A stretch of DNA of 33,924 nt from Ferruginibacter sp. (GTDB lineage Bacteria > Bacteroidota > Bacteroidia > Chitinophagales > Chitinophagaceae), in assembly GCF_028288465.1 (NCBI RefSeq), contig NZ_JAQBNR010000017.1, positions 1 through 33,924 on the forward strand, written 5' to 3'. The notes beneath the pieces are model-generated. The model saw only the letters and a program-made list of their open reading frames with translations. It ran no database searches and was not told the origin of the DNA. The translations under genes and the position numbers were made by a program. Shown here piece by piece: positions 1 through 8,174 of this stretch (position 1 is the first letter of the stretch; the number at the start of each line of letters is the position of its first letter).

Positions 1-1247
1 GGCATAAGGCCGAAGAAAAAGGCCTCACTTTCACCAGTGAAACATTTGATGAAGCTATATCCCCGGTTTTAATGGGCGATCCCTTCAGACTTAACCAGGT
101 ATTGCTGAATTTAATTAACAATGCCATTAAGTTTACTGAAAAGGGAAGCATTGATATCAGTTGTAATCTTTACAGGGAAACAAGTACAACACAACTTTTG
201 CGTATTGCCGTAAAAGATACCGGTATTGGAATGGACCAGAATTTTGTAAGAAATTTATTTGAAAAATTCTCGCAGGAAGATGCATCGGTAACAAGGCAAT
301 ATGGCGGCACCGGGCTGGGCATGAGTATATGCCGTGACCTGGTTGAACTGATGAAAGGCACAATAGAAGTGCAGAGTAAAAAAGGCGCAGGAACCACCAT
401 TGCTTTTACAATAGAATTTGACAAGGGAACAAAACAAAACCTGCCTGTAAAGTCCCTTTTTACGTTTGATGCCAACATGCTTTCCCAAAAAAGAATACTG
501 GTAGTGGATGATAATCGTATGAACCGGTTACTGGCGGCTACAATTCTTAAAAATTACGGTGCCATCATCACTGAGGCCGTCAACGGGGAGGAAGCGATTG
601 ATTTTGTAAAAAGTGCTGCAACAGACCTGGTATTGATGGATATTCAAATGCCGGTGATGGATGGTATGGAGGCCACCAGCTTAATAAGAAAATGGATCAG
701 TAAAACCATTCCCATCATTGCGCTTACAGCCAATGCAATTAAAGGCGACAATGATAAGTGCATCGATGCCGGTATGAATGCCTACCTGTCTAAACCATTT
801 AAGGAAAAAGACTTGCTGGATGTAGTGGCTTTCTGGCTAAACAAAAGTAAAGCGAAAGTGAATACAGGTGTGCTTGAGTATGGTTCGCCGGATCAGTTGT
901 ATAACCTGCAAAATATAAAAGAACTAAGCCAGGGAAATGATGCGTTTGTAAAAAAATTAGTCCAGATGTTTATTGCGCAAACCCCTTTACAGGTGGCCCA
1001 AATGGAAGAAAAATTTGCAGCCCGGGATTATAAAGCAATCGGTTTGCTGGCACATTCCATGAAACCGGTCATCGATAATCTGGGCATTGTTTGTTTGAAG
1101 GAGGTTGTGAGGGAAGTAGAAAAAAAAGGAAAACAGGAAACACCGGATCCGGGCATTATAGAGCAAGTCATGTTTATTAAAAAGATAATAGGGCTTGTAG
1201 CATCAGACCTTGAAGTGCATTTCCCCATGGACAAAATAAACGCGTGA
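1..1247 (+). CDS. Hybrid sensor histidine kinase, C-terminal part (HATPase-REC-HPt), 5' truncated by window edge
   Basis: The reading frame is open from base 3, before the first ATG at 72, so this is the 3' end of a longer gene. The visible part starts just before the kinase N-box (NQVLLNLINNAIKF) and continues through the ATP-lid motifs DTGIGM and GGTGLGMSI, so the ATPase domain is nearly complete. A receiver domain follows with a VVDDN acidic pocket, phospho-acceptor Asp at codon 639-641 (LVLMDIQMPV) and SKPF lysine. A C-terminal HPt-like helical domain carries the candidate phosphorylatable His at 1053-1055 (AHSMKP). This is a complete His-Asp-His relay whose final Asp-bearing partner is not obvious. 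It is strongly similar, at protein and visibly at DNA level, to the kinase at 2472-5903, which lacks the HPt domain. The sensor half lies outside the window, so the signal cannot be named. Confidence 0.93.
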   Translation, partial: HKAEEKGLTFTSETFDEAISPVLMGDPFRLNQVLLNLINNAIKFTEKGSIDISCNLYRETSTTQLLRIAVKDTGIGMDQNFVRNLFEKFSQEDASVTRQYGGTGLGMSICRDLVELMKGTIEVQSKKGAGTTIAFTIEFDKGTKQNLPVKSLFTFDANMLSQKRILVVDDNRMNRLLAATILKNYGAIITEAVNGEEAIDFVKSAATDLVLMDIQMPVMDGMEATSLIRKWISKTIPIIALTANAIKGDNDKCIDAGMNAYLSKPFKEKDLLDVVAFWLNKSKAKVNTGVLEYGSPDQLYNLQNIKELSQGNDAFVKKLVQMFIAQTPLQVAQMEEKFAARDYKAIGLLAHSMKPVIDNLGIVCLKEVVREVEKKGKQETPDPGIIEQVMFIKKIIGLVASDLEVHFPMDKINA

Positions 1248-1317
1248 TTGATTCATCTGCCTTACAGTTGTACTAAAAGTAAAACCAGTTCCGTCACCTG
1301 AATAAATAAAAAATTCC

Positions 1318-2463
1318 ATGAAGGTTAACATCAGTACATACTGTAACAATCAATACACCTGCAGTGACCGAAGCGATTTGCTGAATGATGATACGGTGCA
1401 ACTGGTGCTTGGTTTTGGTGCAAAACAACTACTTGCCGGCGACAACATGTACCTGCAGTTACGCGGTCAATATCCGAATGCTGATATCGTACTTTGTTCA
1501 ACTTCAGGCGAAATTTTTGAAGATAAAGTAACAGACAATTCGGTGTCAGTAACTGCCATTGAATTTAACAATACAACAGTAAAAACAGCATCGGTAAATC
1601 TCGGCGATTTTAACAACGATGGTTTTGCTGCCGGGGCTTCGCTGGTGCGCCGGCTGCAAACAACCAACCAGCTTTGTTATATCATGATCTTATCTGATGG
1701 CGGTAAAGTAAATGGCAGTGAGTTGGTGAATGGCATAAATTCCTGCGTTCAAAATAATATTCCGGTTACAGGTGGTCTCGCAGGTGATGGCAGTTCTTTT
1801 ATATCAACCATCGTGGGGCTTAATGGAGCACCAGTATCGGGAAAAATAGTTGCTGTAGCATTTTATGGAACTCATCTCAAAATAGCACATGGCTCTATGG
1901 GCGGATGGGAGATGTTTGGGCCTGAAAGAATTGTTACAAAATCAATCGCCAATGAATTATTTGAAATCAACGGCGAAAATGCGCTGGAAGTGTATAAAAA
2001 ATATTTGGGTACTTATGCCAATGAATTGCCCGGATCCGCCTTATTATTTCCTCTTTCTGTAAAGTTGGCTGCCGGCAGTGAACCAGTCGTAAGAACGATT
2101 TTACAAATAGATGATGAAAAGAAAAGTATGGTGTTCGCCGGAGATGTTCCCGAAGGATCACCGGTAAGATTTATGAAAGCCAATTTTGATAAACTGATTG
2201 GTGCGGCGAGTGAGGCAGCCTTGCAGTCTGTTGAACAAACGCATGGATCTCCCCGGCTGGCCATATTGATAAGCTGTGTTGGCAGGAAGCTGATATTGGG
2301 GTCCAGGACGGAAGAAGAGGTGGAAGCGGTATATGAGGCATTTGGAAAAAGGACCCTGCTGACCGGTTTTTATTCCTATGGTGAAATAGCGCCGCTGGCA
2401 GCAAAAACAAAATGCGAGCTGCATAACCAAACAATGACGATTACCACTTTCGACGAAATATAA
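1318..2463 (+). CDS. FIST-domain sensory protein (FIST_N + FIST_C), possibly NosP-like
   Basis: A 381-residue soluble protein with no signal peptide or membrane segment. The N-terminal two thirds look like FIST_N (about residues 25-220; features such as PNADIVLCSTSGEI and PVTGGLAGDG) and the remainder like FIST_C (about 225-365, ending in GFYSYGEIAP). FIST domains are intracellular ligand-sensing modules; some, called NosP, bind haem and sense nitric oxide and control a co-encoded hybrid kinase. Here the gene ends 8 bases before a PAS hybrid kinase and lies 70 bases after another, so it probably supplies an input to one or both. The family call rests on recognisable sequence patterns; haem or NO binding is only an inference from context. 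Other FIST proteins may bind small ligands such as amino acids. The start at 1318 is the first ATG, with no obvious ribosome binding site, as is usual in Bacteroidota. Confidence 0.85.
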   Translation: MKVNISTYCNNQYTCSDRSDLLNDDTVQLVLGFGAKQLLAGDNMYLQLRGQYPNADIVLCSTSGEIFEDKVTDNSVSVTAIEFNNTTVKTASVNLGDFNNDGFAAGASLVRRLQTTNQLCYIMILSDGGKVNGSELVNGINSCVQNNIPVTGGLAGDGSSFISTIVGLNGAPVSGKIVAVAFYGTHLKIAHGSMGGWEMFGPERIVTKSIANELFEINGENALEVYKKYLGTYANELPGSALLFPLSVKLAAGSEPVVRTILQIDDEKKSMVFAGDVPEGSPVRFMKANFDKLIGAASEAALQSVEQTHGSPRLAILISCVGRKLILGSRTEEEVEAVYEAFGKRTLLTGFYSYGEIAPLAAKTKCELHNQTMTITTFDEI

Positions 2464-2471
2464 AATTCAAC

Positions 2472-5400
2472 ATGCGTTTCAATAAATTGCTGGAAAGACA
2501 AATTAAAAAATACCTCTGCGACGATTGTTTGCAGCAGGAAGCCGTCATGCAGTTTATCAATGCGGTTAATAACTCCTACAACGCGTATGAAAAGGATCAG
2601 TTACTGTCTTCACATGCGTTTAAAATCAGCGAACAGGAATATGCGGCCATGAACGAGCAGTTAATGGCGGAAAATAAGCTGAAAAAAGAAAGCATTAAAA
2701 ATATTAAAGCGGCTATCAGCAATGTGGAAGATGATGAAGACATTGCCATTGCTGTAAATACAGATGAGGATAACCTGCTGGGCGCAATCGCAAACCTGAA
2801 TGAACAAATCAGCAAACGAAAAAAAGTAGAACAGGAATTAAAAGATTCCAGGTATCACTTATCGGCAGCGGCTAACCGTTTGTCGCAATTAATAGCCAAC
2901 CTTCACCATGGGATATTACTGGAAGATGAAAACAGGAACATTGTTTTAACCAACCAGTTATTCTGTGACATGTTTAATATACCAGCGTCACCAGAATCAT
3001 TGAAGGGGGTAAGCTGTAAAAAGTCAGCTGAAGAATCAAAGCATTTATTTAAACAGCCTGCGGTTTTTGTTGAACGCATGGATGAACTTTTGCGACATAA
3101 AGAGTTGAGGGTTGGTGATGAACTTGAGATGACAGACGGGCGAATTTTGCAACGGGATTTTGTACCCATTTATGATAACAATGTATACAAAGGGCACTTA
3201 TGGACGTATAATGATATCACTGGCGACAAGGAAAGGGAACATGAATTGGAGCGGTTGTCACTGGTGGCAAGTGCCAACGAAAATGGTGTTGGGTTTTGCA
3301 GTGCATCAGGGGTAATAGACTGGGCCAACAAAGGCTTTTTAAAACTTACCGGTTACAGCCTTGAGGAAGTGGTGGGCAGAAAAGCGGTGGATCTCTGCAT
3401 TGGCCCATTAAGTGATTTAGGAACTATTAAGAAAATGCTCGAGGCCTTTTATGCCGGCAAGGCATTTAGTATTGAAGTAATCCACTATCGAAAAGACGGC
3501 ACACATTTTTGGGGAAGACTAAAAGGCCAGGCAATTAAGGATAAGGATGGCAATGTGAAGCAATATTTTTCCATGCTGGAAGATATTACCGCAGAAAAAG
3601 AAAAGGAAGAACAACTCCGGGTTTTGTCGCTGATTGCAGAAGACAACATCAATGCGGTGATCATTTCTGATGCCAGGGGACGTATAAGTTGGGTAAATAA
3701 AAGCTTTACAAAAGTTACCGGCTACCAGTTGTATGAAGTGAAGGGCAAAACGCCATCCATGATGCAGGGGCCGGATACAAACACCGAAACCATAGCCTAT
3801 TTAAGAAGACAGATTGCGGCAGGTAACCCTTTTAATTGCGAAATTCTGAATTATACCAAAAGTGGCCAAACCTATTGGGTGAGGGTGCTGGGACAAGCCA
3901 TTCGGAACAGCAAAGGTGAACTAACAGGATTCTTTGCATTGGAAGAAAATGTTTCCAAGGAAAAAGAAGATCAGCAAAAACTAAAAGATTATGAATCCCG
4001 CTTCAGGCAAGCTTTTGAAAAGATTGGCGACAATGTGTGGGAGCATGATTTCACCACGGGAGAAACGTATTTTTCAAACACAAAAAGTCACCTGCTGGGG
4101 TATGATTTGAATGAATTTGCTGACAATGTGAATTTATGGTGGAAGAATGCTTATGACGATGATCGGCACCTGCTGGAAGAGAATGATGCAAAATACAAAA
4201 GAGGAGCAATTGATCACCATATACTGGAATATCGCATCAGGCATAAAGATGGTTCTGTAAGGTGGGTGATGGACAGGGGAGTAGTAATAGAATCAACACC
4301 GGAAGGCCTGCCGTTAAAAATTATCGGTACGCATACCGACATAACCGAACGAAAGAATGCCGAAGTATTATTGCAGCGGGAAGAGCAAAAATACCGCAGC
4401 ATCATTGCCAATATGAATCTTGGCTTAATGGAAGTGGATTTGGATGAAAAGGTAATTTTTGTTAACCAGAGTTTTTGCGACATGAGCGAATATTCAACCG
4501 ATGAAATTATTGGTAAAAAAGCTTCCGACATTTGTATAAAAGAAAAGTACATAAACCTTGTAGAAAGCAAAAAAACTAGCCGGAAACAGGGTATTTCGGA
4601 TGCTTATGAAATTGAAATCAAAAACAAAAGCGGACAGACAAAATGGTGGCTGGTGAGTGGCGCCCCGCGTTACAATGACAATGGAGAACTGGTTGGATCT
4701 ATCGGCATTCACCTGGACATTACCGATCGGAAGCAACTGGAAACGGAACTGATTGTAGCACGTCAACTGGCTGAGGGCTCAACAAAAAGTAAGGAGGTTT
4801 TCCTGGCCAATATGAGCCATGAAATACGCACCCCGATGAACGCTATACTTGGTATGGCCAATCAGCTTGCCAAAACCGGCCTGGATGGCAAACAAAAATT
4901 CTACCTCGATACCATCAACTCAGCATCCGAAAATTTGCTGGTGATTATAAATGATATTCTGGATCTTTCAAAAATTGAAGCAGGCAAACTGCAACTTGAA
5001 AATATTGGCTTTGAACCGAAAGAAATGGTGAGCCGGGCAATGCAGGTATTGATGCACCGGGCCGAGGAAAAGGGCATCACATTGACAAATTCATCCTGTG
5101 ATGAAGATTTGTCGCCGGTATTAATGGGCGACCCCTACCGGCTTAACCAGGTATTGCTTAACCTCATCAGTAATGCCATCAAGTTTACAACAAAAGGCGG
5201 TGTTAATTTGTCCTGCGTTGTGTTAAAGGAATCACCGTTAACCCAAACAATTAGTGTAAGTGTAAAAGATACCGGTATAGGCATGGATGGCTTTTTTGTA
5301 AAAAGCTTATTTGATAAATTTTCACAGGAAGATGTATCGGTAACAAGGCAGTACGGCGGTACCGGTTTAGGTATGAGCATTTGTAAAGACCTGGTTGAAT

Positions 5401-5903
5401 TGATGGGAGGAGAAATAAGTGTTGAAAGCACAAAGGGTGTAGGTACCCGCGTTTCTTTTATCATTGAATTTGCAAAAGGAACTCTTAACGCCCTTCCGGC
5501 AAAAGACACATTCAATTTTAGCAAAGAAATGTTGGCTGCTAAAACAATATTGGTGGTGGATGATAATAAAATGAACAGGCTGGTAGCCAAAACAATTCTT
5601 GGTAATTATGGTGCCGTGGTAATTGAAGCAGTGAATGGCAGCGAGGCGATCGATTTACTTGCACAACCGGGGATTGATGTGGTGTTGATGGATATACAGA
5701 TGCCGGTAATGGGTGGTATGGAAGCGACTGAAATCATCCGGAAAACCATCAGCCAAACCTTACCCATTATAGCATTAACGGCAAATGCCATCAAAGGCGA
5801 TAACGAAAAATACCTAAAAGGTGGCATGAACGCTTATCTTTCAAAACCTTTTAAAGAGTTTGATTTGCTGAACATTGTCGCCTCAAGCATTAGTAAAAAA
5901 TAA
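2472..5903 (+). CDS. Multi-PAS hybrid sensor histidine kinase / response regulator
   Basis: A 1143-residue cytoplasmic hybrid kinase without membrane segments. Residues 1-130 are helical and charged, starting FNKLLERQIKKYL, a type of N-terminus I associate from memory with FIST-linked kinases. About five PAS modules follow (roughly 135-260, 265-385, 386-508, 515-640, 640-765), several ending in a DIT/DITER-type linker. Next come HisKA with phospho-accepting His783 (ANMSHEIRTPMNA), HATPase_c with N901 in the N-box and the motifs DTGIGM and GGTGLGMSI, and a C-terminal receiver with Asp1074 (VVLMDIQMPV) and SKPF lysine. There is no HPt, unlike its upstream paralogue. The gene starts 8 bases after the FIST gene stop, so the two are almost certainly co-transcribed. 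One PAS has the LOV-like GKTPSMMQGP stretch but no photoactive cysteine, so a flavin photosensor is unlikely. Confidence 0.95.
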   Translation: MRFNKLLERQIKKYLCDDCLQQEAVMQFINAVNNSYNAYEKDQLLSSHAFKISEQEYAAMNEQLMAENKLKKESIKNIKAAISNVEDDEDIAIAVNTDEDNLLGAIANLNEQISKRKKVEQELKDSRYHLSAAANRLSQLIANLHHGILLEDENRNIVLTNQLFCDMFNIPASPESLKGVSCKKSAEESKHLFKQPAVFVERMDELLRHKELRVGDELEMTDGRILQRDFVPIYDNNVYKGHLWTYNDITGDKEREHELERLSLVASANENGVGFCSASGVIDWANKGFLKLTGYSLEEVVGRKAVDLCIGPLSDLGTIKKMLEAFYAGKAFSIEVIHYRKDGTHFWGRLKGQAIKDKDGNVKQYFSMLEDITAEKEKEEQLRVLSLIAEDNINAVIISDARGRISWVNKSFTKVTGYQLYEVKGKTPSMMQGPDTNTETIAYLRRQIAAGNPFNCEILNYTKSGQTYWVRVLGQAIRNSKGELTGFFALEENVSKEKEDQQKLKDYESRFRQAFEKIGDNVWEHDFTTGETYFSNTKSHLLGYDLNEFADNVNLWWKNAYDDDRHLLEENDAKYKRGAIDHHILEYRIRHKDGSVRWVMDRGVVIESTPEGLPLKIIGTHTDITERKNAEVLLQREEQKYRSIIANMNLGLMEVDLDEKVIFVNQSFCDMSEYSTDEIIGKKASDICIKEKYINLVESKKTSRKQGISDAYEIEIKNKSGQTKWWLVSGAPRYNDNGELVGSIGIHLDITDRKQLETELIVARQLAEGSTKSKEVFLANMSHEIRTPMNAILGMANQLAKTGLDGKQKFYLDTINSASENLLVIINDILDLSKIEAGKLQLENIGFEPKEMVSRAMQVLMHRAEEKGITLTNSSCDEDLSPVLMGDPYRLNQVLLNLISNAIKFTTKGGVNLSCVVLKESPLTQTISVSVKDTGIGMDGFFVKSLFDKFSQEDVSVTRQYGGTGLGMSICKDLVELMGGEISVESTKGVGTRVSFIIEFAKGTLNALPAKDTFNFSKEMLAAKTILVVDDNKMNRLVAKTILGNYGAVVIEAVNGSEAIDLLAQPGIDVVLMDIQMPVMGGMEATEIIRKTISQTLPIIALTANAIKGDNEKYLKGGMNAYLSKPFKEFDLLNIVASSISKK

Positions 5904-5946
5904 ACTTCAATAAAGCCTGTCTATACCCTTTTTAACTAAACCTCAA

Positions 5947-5990
5947 CTGGTTTATGCAGCGTAATTTATTTTGATAAACCAGCAGTTTTT
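5947..5990 (+). terminator. Candidate terminator hairpin after the hybrid kinase
   Basis: CTGGTTTAT at 5947-5955 pairs perfectly with ATAAACCAG at 5974-5982, leaving an 18-base loop. A run of five T residues starts three bases after the stem. It lies 44 bases after the kinase stop. The stem is AT-rich and the T run short, so it may be weak. Confidence 0.4.
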
Positions 5991-6138
5991 ACAACACTGC
6001 AAACCAGCCCTGGCTTATAGTATTGTAATCGTTTTTAATGTTGCCTTCAGTAAAAGCGAGGTTAATTATTAACCAAATTTGGATAATAATGAGGTGCCCG
6101 CTTATTCGCTTTAACCGTAGTTTTCCATTTTAATTCGG

Positions 6139-6170
6139 TTTGCTTTATTGTTTTGATAGCGTAACTTTTG
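6139..6170 (+). promoter_or_regulatory. Candidate Bacteroidota-type promoter for the fucose cluster
   Basis: TTTG at 6139-6142, 19 bases of spacer, then TAACTTTTG at 6162-6170, which is one base longer than the TAnnTTTG -7 consensus of Bacteroidota primary sigma factor. It would give a leader of roughly 155-160 bases before the dehydratase start at 6335. That is long enough to carry the palindrome at 6203-6219. Confidence 0.45.
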
Positions 6171-6202
6171 CATGTTATAAAACAAGGGAGTGCCTGCGAA
6201 TG

Positions 6203-6219
6203 TAAACCGTATCGGTTTA
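6203..6219. promoter_or_regulatory. 17-base palindrome, candidate operator (7-3-7)
   Basis: TAAACCG at 6203-6209 and CGGTTTA at 6213-6219 are perfect inverted repeats around a 3-base centre. The site lies about 33 bases downstream of the putative -7 box of the fucose cluster, so it could be a repressor operator or a small leader hairpin. A second palindrome of the same 7-3-7 geometry but different half-site sequence lies before the first fucosidase (9048-9064). No regulator is encoded nearby to test this against. Confidence 0.4.
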
Positions 6220-6334
6220 GTAAACTGCGGGTACGCCAGCAATGAAAAAATGGCTATATTGGCGACGGAATTTTATTAACCACTTAATGCAGCTTTGCAT
6301 TTACAACGATTGAAAATTTTAAACAGTTTATTGT

Positions 6335-7990
6335 ATGCAGTCAGATAAAGTAAGAAATTTGGTAGTAAAAATGCATCCGAAAGATAACGTGCTGGTTGCG
6401 CTGACAGATCTTGCTAAGGGAGAAACCATTGCTTACAGTGATGAACATTTTTTGTTATTGGATACCGTAAAGGCAAAGCATAAATTTTATACAACCGACT
6501 TAAGCGCAGGCGATGAAGTTATCATGTACGGCGTGCTGGTTGGTAAGGCGCAATATCCCATTGCAAAAGGTAGTTTAATGACGACCGACAATATAAAGCA
6601 TGCAGCGGATCCCTATGTATACCGCGAAGTTGATTTTAAGTGGCAGGCGCCGGATGTGTCCAAATACCAGCATCTCACTTTTAATGGTTACAAAAGATCC
6701 GACGGACGTGTGGGCACCGCCAATTACTGGCTTTTTGTGCCAACCGTATTTTGCGAAAACCGAAATATGGACGTGATAAGGGAAGCCCTGCAAAATGAAC
6801 TCGGCTATGCTGTTACCGACAAATACATTCAATACACCCATCAGTTATTAAATGCATATCAAAAAGGTGAAAACCTTGACACTGTTGACGTGCAGCTAAA
6901 TGCCACCGCCCATACCAACAGGGTATTTAAAAATGTGGATGGTATCAAATTCCTCAATCACCAGGGTGGATGTGGCGGCACACGACAAGATGCAGCTACC
7001 CTGAGTTCCCTGCTGGCTGCTTATGCCAACCATCCCAACGTAGGTGGCGTAACGGTATTAAGCCTTGGTTGCCAGAACCTGCAAACGCAGGATTTTTTAA
7101 ATGATGTAAAAAAGCAAAATCCACATTTCGATAAGCCGCTGCTGATTTTTGAACAGCAGCAATCACTGAGCGAAGAACAGCTGGTAGCCGATGCGATTAA
7201 ACAAACATTCGAAGGCCTGGTTGAAATAAACAAACTGGAAAGAACACCTGCACCGCTAAGCGAATTGTGTGTAGGCGTAAAATGTGGTGGCAGCGACGGC
7301 TTTAGTGGCGTATCTGCGAATCCTGCTGTAGGATACACATCTGATTTACTGGCAGCATTGGGAGCAAAGGTTTTACTGGCAGAGTTTCCCGAGCTATGCG
7401 GCGCAGAACAAAACCTGGTTGACCGTTGCACGTCGGAGGAAGCTGCAAAAAAGTTCATCCGTTTGATGAGCACCTATGATGCGCAGGCGCATAGTGTGGG
7501 CTCTGGTTTTCACATGAATCCTTCTCCCGGCAATATAAAAGATGGCCTCATTACCGATGCAATAAAAAGTGCCGGCGCTGCAAAAAAAGGCGGTACATCG
7601 CCGGTGGTGGATGTGCTGGATTATACAGAAGCCGCTACCAAACCGGGTTTAAGCCTGGTATGTACACCCGGTAATGATGTGGAAGCAACAACAGGAAAAG
7701 CAGCTTCCGGTGCAACGCTTATTTTATTTACAACAGGGCTGGGCACGCCGACCGGTAACCCGGTTTGCCCGGTAATAAAAGTGGCTACCAATTCTGTGCT
7801 GGCAAAAAAGATGGCTGATATCATCGATATCGATTGCGGCCCCATTATCAGCGGCGAAAAAACAATTGAACAAATGGGGGAAGATATACTGGACTATTGC
7901 ATCAAGGCAGCCAGTGGCGAAATCATTCCCAAGGCAGTTCAGCTAAACCAGGATGATTTTATTCCATGGAAACGTGGCGTGAGCCTTTAA
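6335..7990 (+). CDS. UxaA/altronate-dehydratase-family enzyme, likely L-fuconate dehydratase
   Basis: A 551-residue cytoplasmic protein of the UxaA family, iron-dependent sugar-acid dehydratases. An N-terminal SAF-like domain (about residues 10-95) precedes the catalytic core (about 115-550), which contains GGCGGTRQDA at 211-220 and VGVKCGGSDGFSG near 315. In E. coli UxaA removes water from D-altronate. Here all downstream genes fit oxidative L-fucose breakdown, and the Campylobacter jejuni fucose cluster also uses a UxaA-type protein at this step. I therefore infer conversion of L-fuconate to 2-keto-3-deoxy-L-fuconate. No uxaB, uxaC or kdgK gene is nearby to support a uronate role. It is the first gene of the cluster, 184 bases before the next, and has its own promoter candidate. 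The family call is firm; the substrate is inferred. Confidence 0.9.
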   Translation: MQSDKVRNLVVKMHPKDNVLVALTDLAKGETIAYSDEHFLLLDTVKAKHKFYTTDLSAGDEVIMYGVLVGKAQYPIAKGSLMTTDNIKHAADPYVYREVDFKWQAPDVSKYQHLTFNGYKRSDGRVGTANYWLFVPTVFCENRNMDVIREALQNELGYAVTDKYIQYTHQLLNAYQKGENLDTVDVQLNATAHTNRVFKNVDGIKFLNHQGGCGGTRQDAATLSSLLAAYANHPNVGGVTVLSLGCQNLQTQDFLNDVKKQNPHFDKPLLIFEQQQSLSEEQLVADAIKQTFEGLVEINKLERTPAPLSELCVGVKCGGSDGFSGVSANPAVGYTSDLLAALGAKVLLAEFPELCGAEQNLVDRCTSEEAAKKFIRLMSTYDAQAHSVGSGFHMNPSPGNIKDGLITDAIKSAGAAKKGGTSPVVDVLDYTEAATKPGLSLVCTPGNDVEATTGKAASGATLILFTTGLGTPTGNPVCPVIKVATNSVLAKKMADIIDIDCGPIISGEKTIEQMGEDILDYCIKAASGEIIPKAVQLNQDDFIPWKRGVSL

Positions 7991-8168
7991 TAGTTATAAG
8001 TTGTGAGTTATAAGTTATAAGTTTTTTCTGCCCGTTGATCTATAACACGGCTTAATTCTTCAAACAATAACGCATGGAAAAGCACAACTATTGACCATTG
8101 ACCATTGACGATTGACAATTGACCATGGAACACCAACACTCATAATTCCTAACTCATCACTCATAACT
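7991..8168. repeat. Heptanucleotide tandem-repeat element (three tracts)
   Basis: Three tracts with a 7-base period lie between the first two fucose genes. Tract A (7993-8023) reads GTTATAA, GTTGTGA, GTTATAA, GTTATAA, GTT. Tract B (8091-8125) is five copies of TTGACNA. Tract C (8138-8168) is ACTCATA, ATTCCTA, ACTCATC, ACTCATA, ACT, roughly the reverse complement of tract A, so A and C form an imperfect inverted repeat around B. The pattern resembles the short tandemly repeated heptamers known from cyanobacteria. It lies directly after the stop codon of the dehydratase and ends 6 bases before the chosen start of the next gene. Its function is unknown. Confidence 0.85.
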
Positions 8169-8174
8169 AAAAAC

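Larger units (their letters stand above)
5904..6334. other. Intergenic region between the FIST/kinase cluster and the fucose cluster
   Basis: No convincing gene lies in these 431 bases. From left to right I see a hairpin with a short T run that could end the kinase transcript (5947-5990), an AT-rich stretch, a good Bacteroidota-type promoter pointing right (6139-6170), and a 7-3-7 palindrome (6203-6219) in the presumed leader of the first fucose gene. The boundary between two unrelated clusters fits the presence of a terminator followed by a promoter. Confidence 0.6.

Noticed and set aside
3720..3960. LOV photosensor domain in the 1143-residue kinase
   Set aside because: The GKTPSMMQGP stretch is LOV-like, but the flavin-adduct cysteine is missing. 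The last PAS of the 885-residue kinase (GKTTQLLVGP) lacks it as well.
6335..7990. D-altronate dehydratase of hexuronate catabolism
   Set aside because: No other hexuronate genes are present, and every following gene fits L-fucose oxidation. The family name is kept but not the substrate.
7991..8168. Possible CRISPR array
   Set aside because: The repeats are 7 bases and directly tandem, without unique spacers of constant length, and no cas genes are present.
8112..8174. TTG start extending the first SDR by 21 residues
   Set aside because: The extension is encoded by heptamer repeats and precedes a typical SDR N-terminus at ATG 8175.
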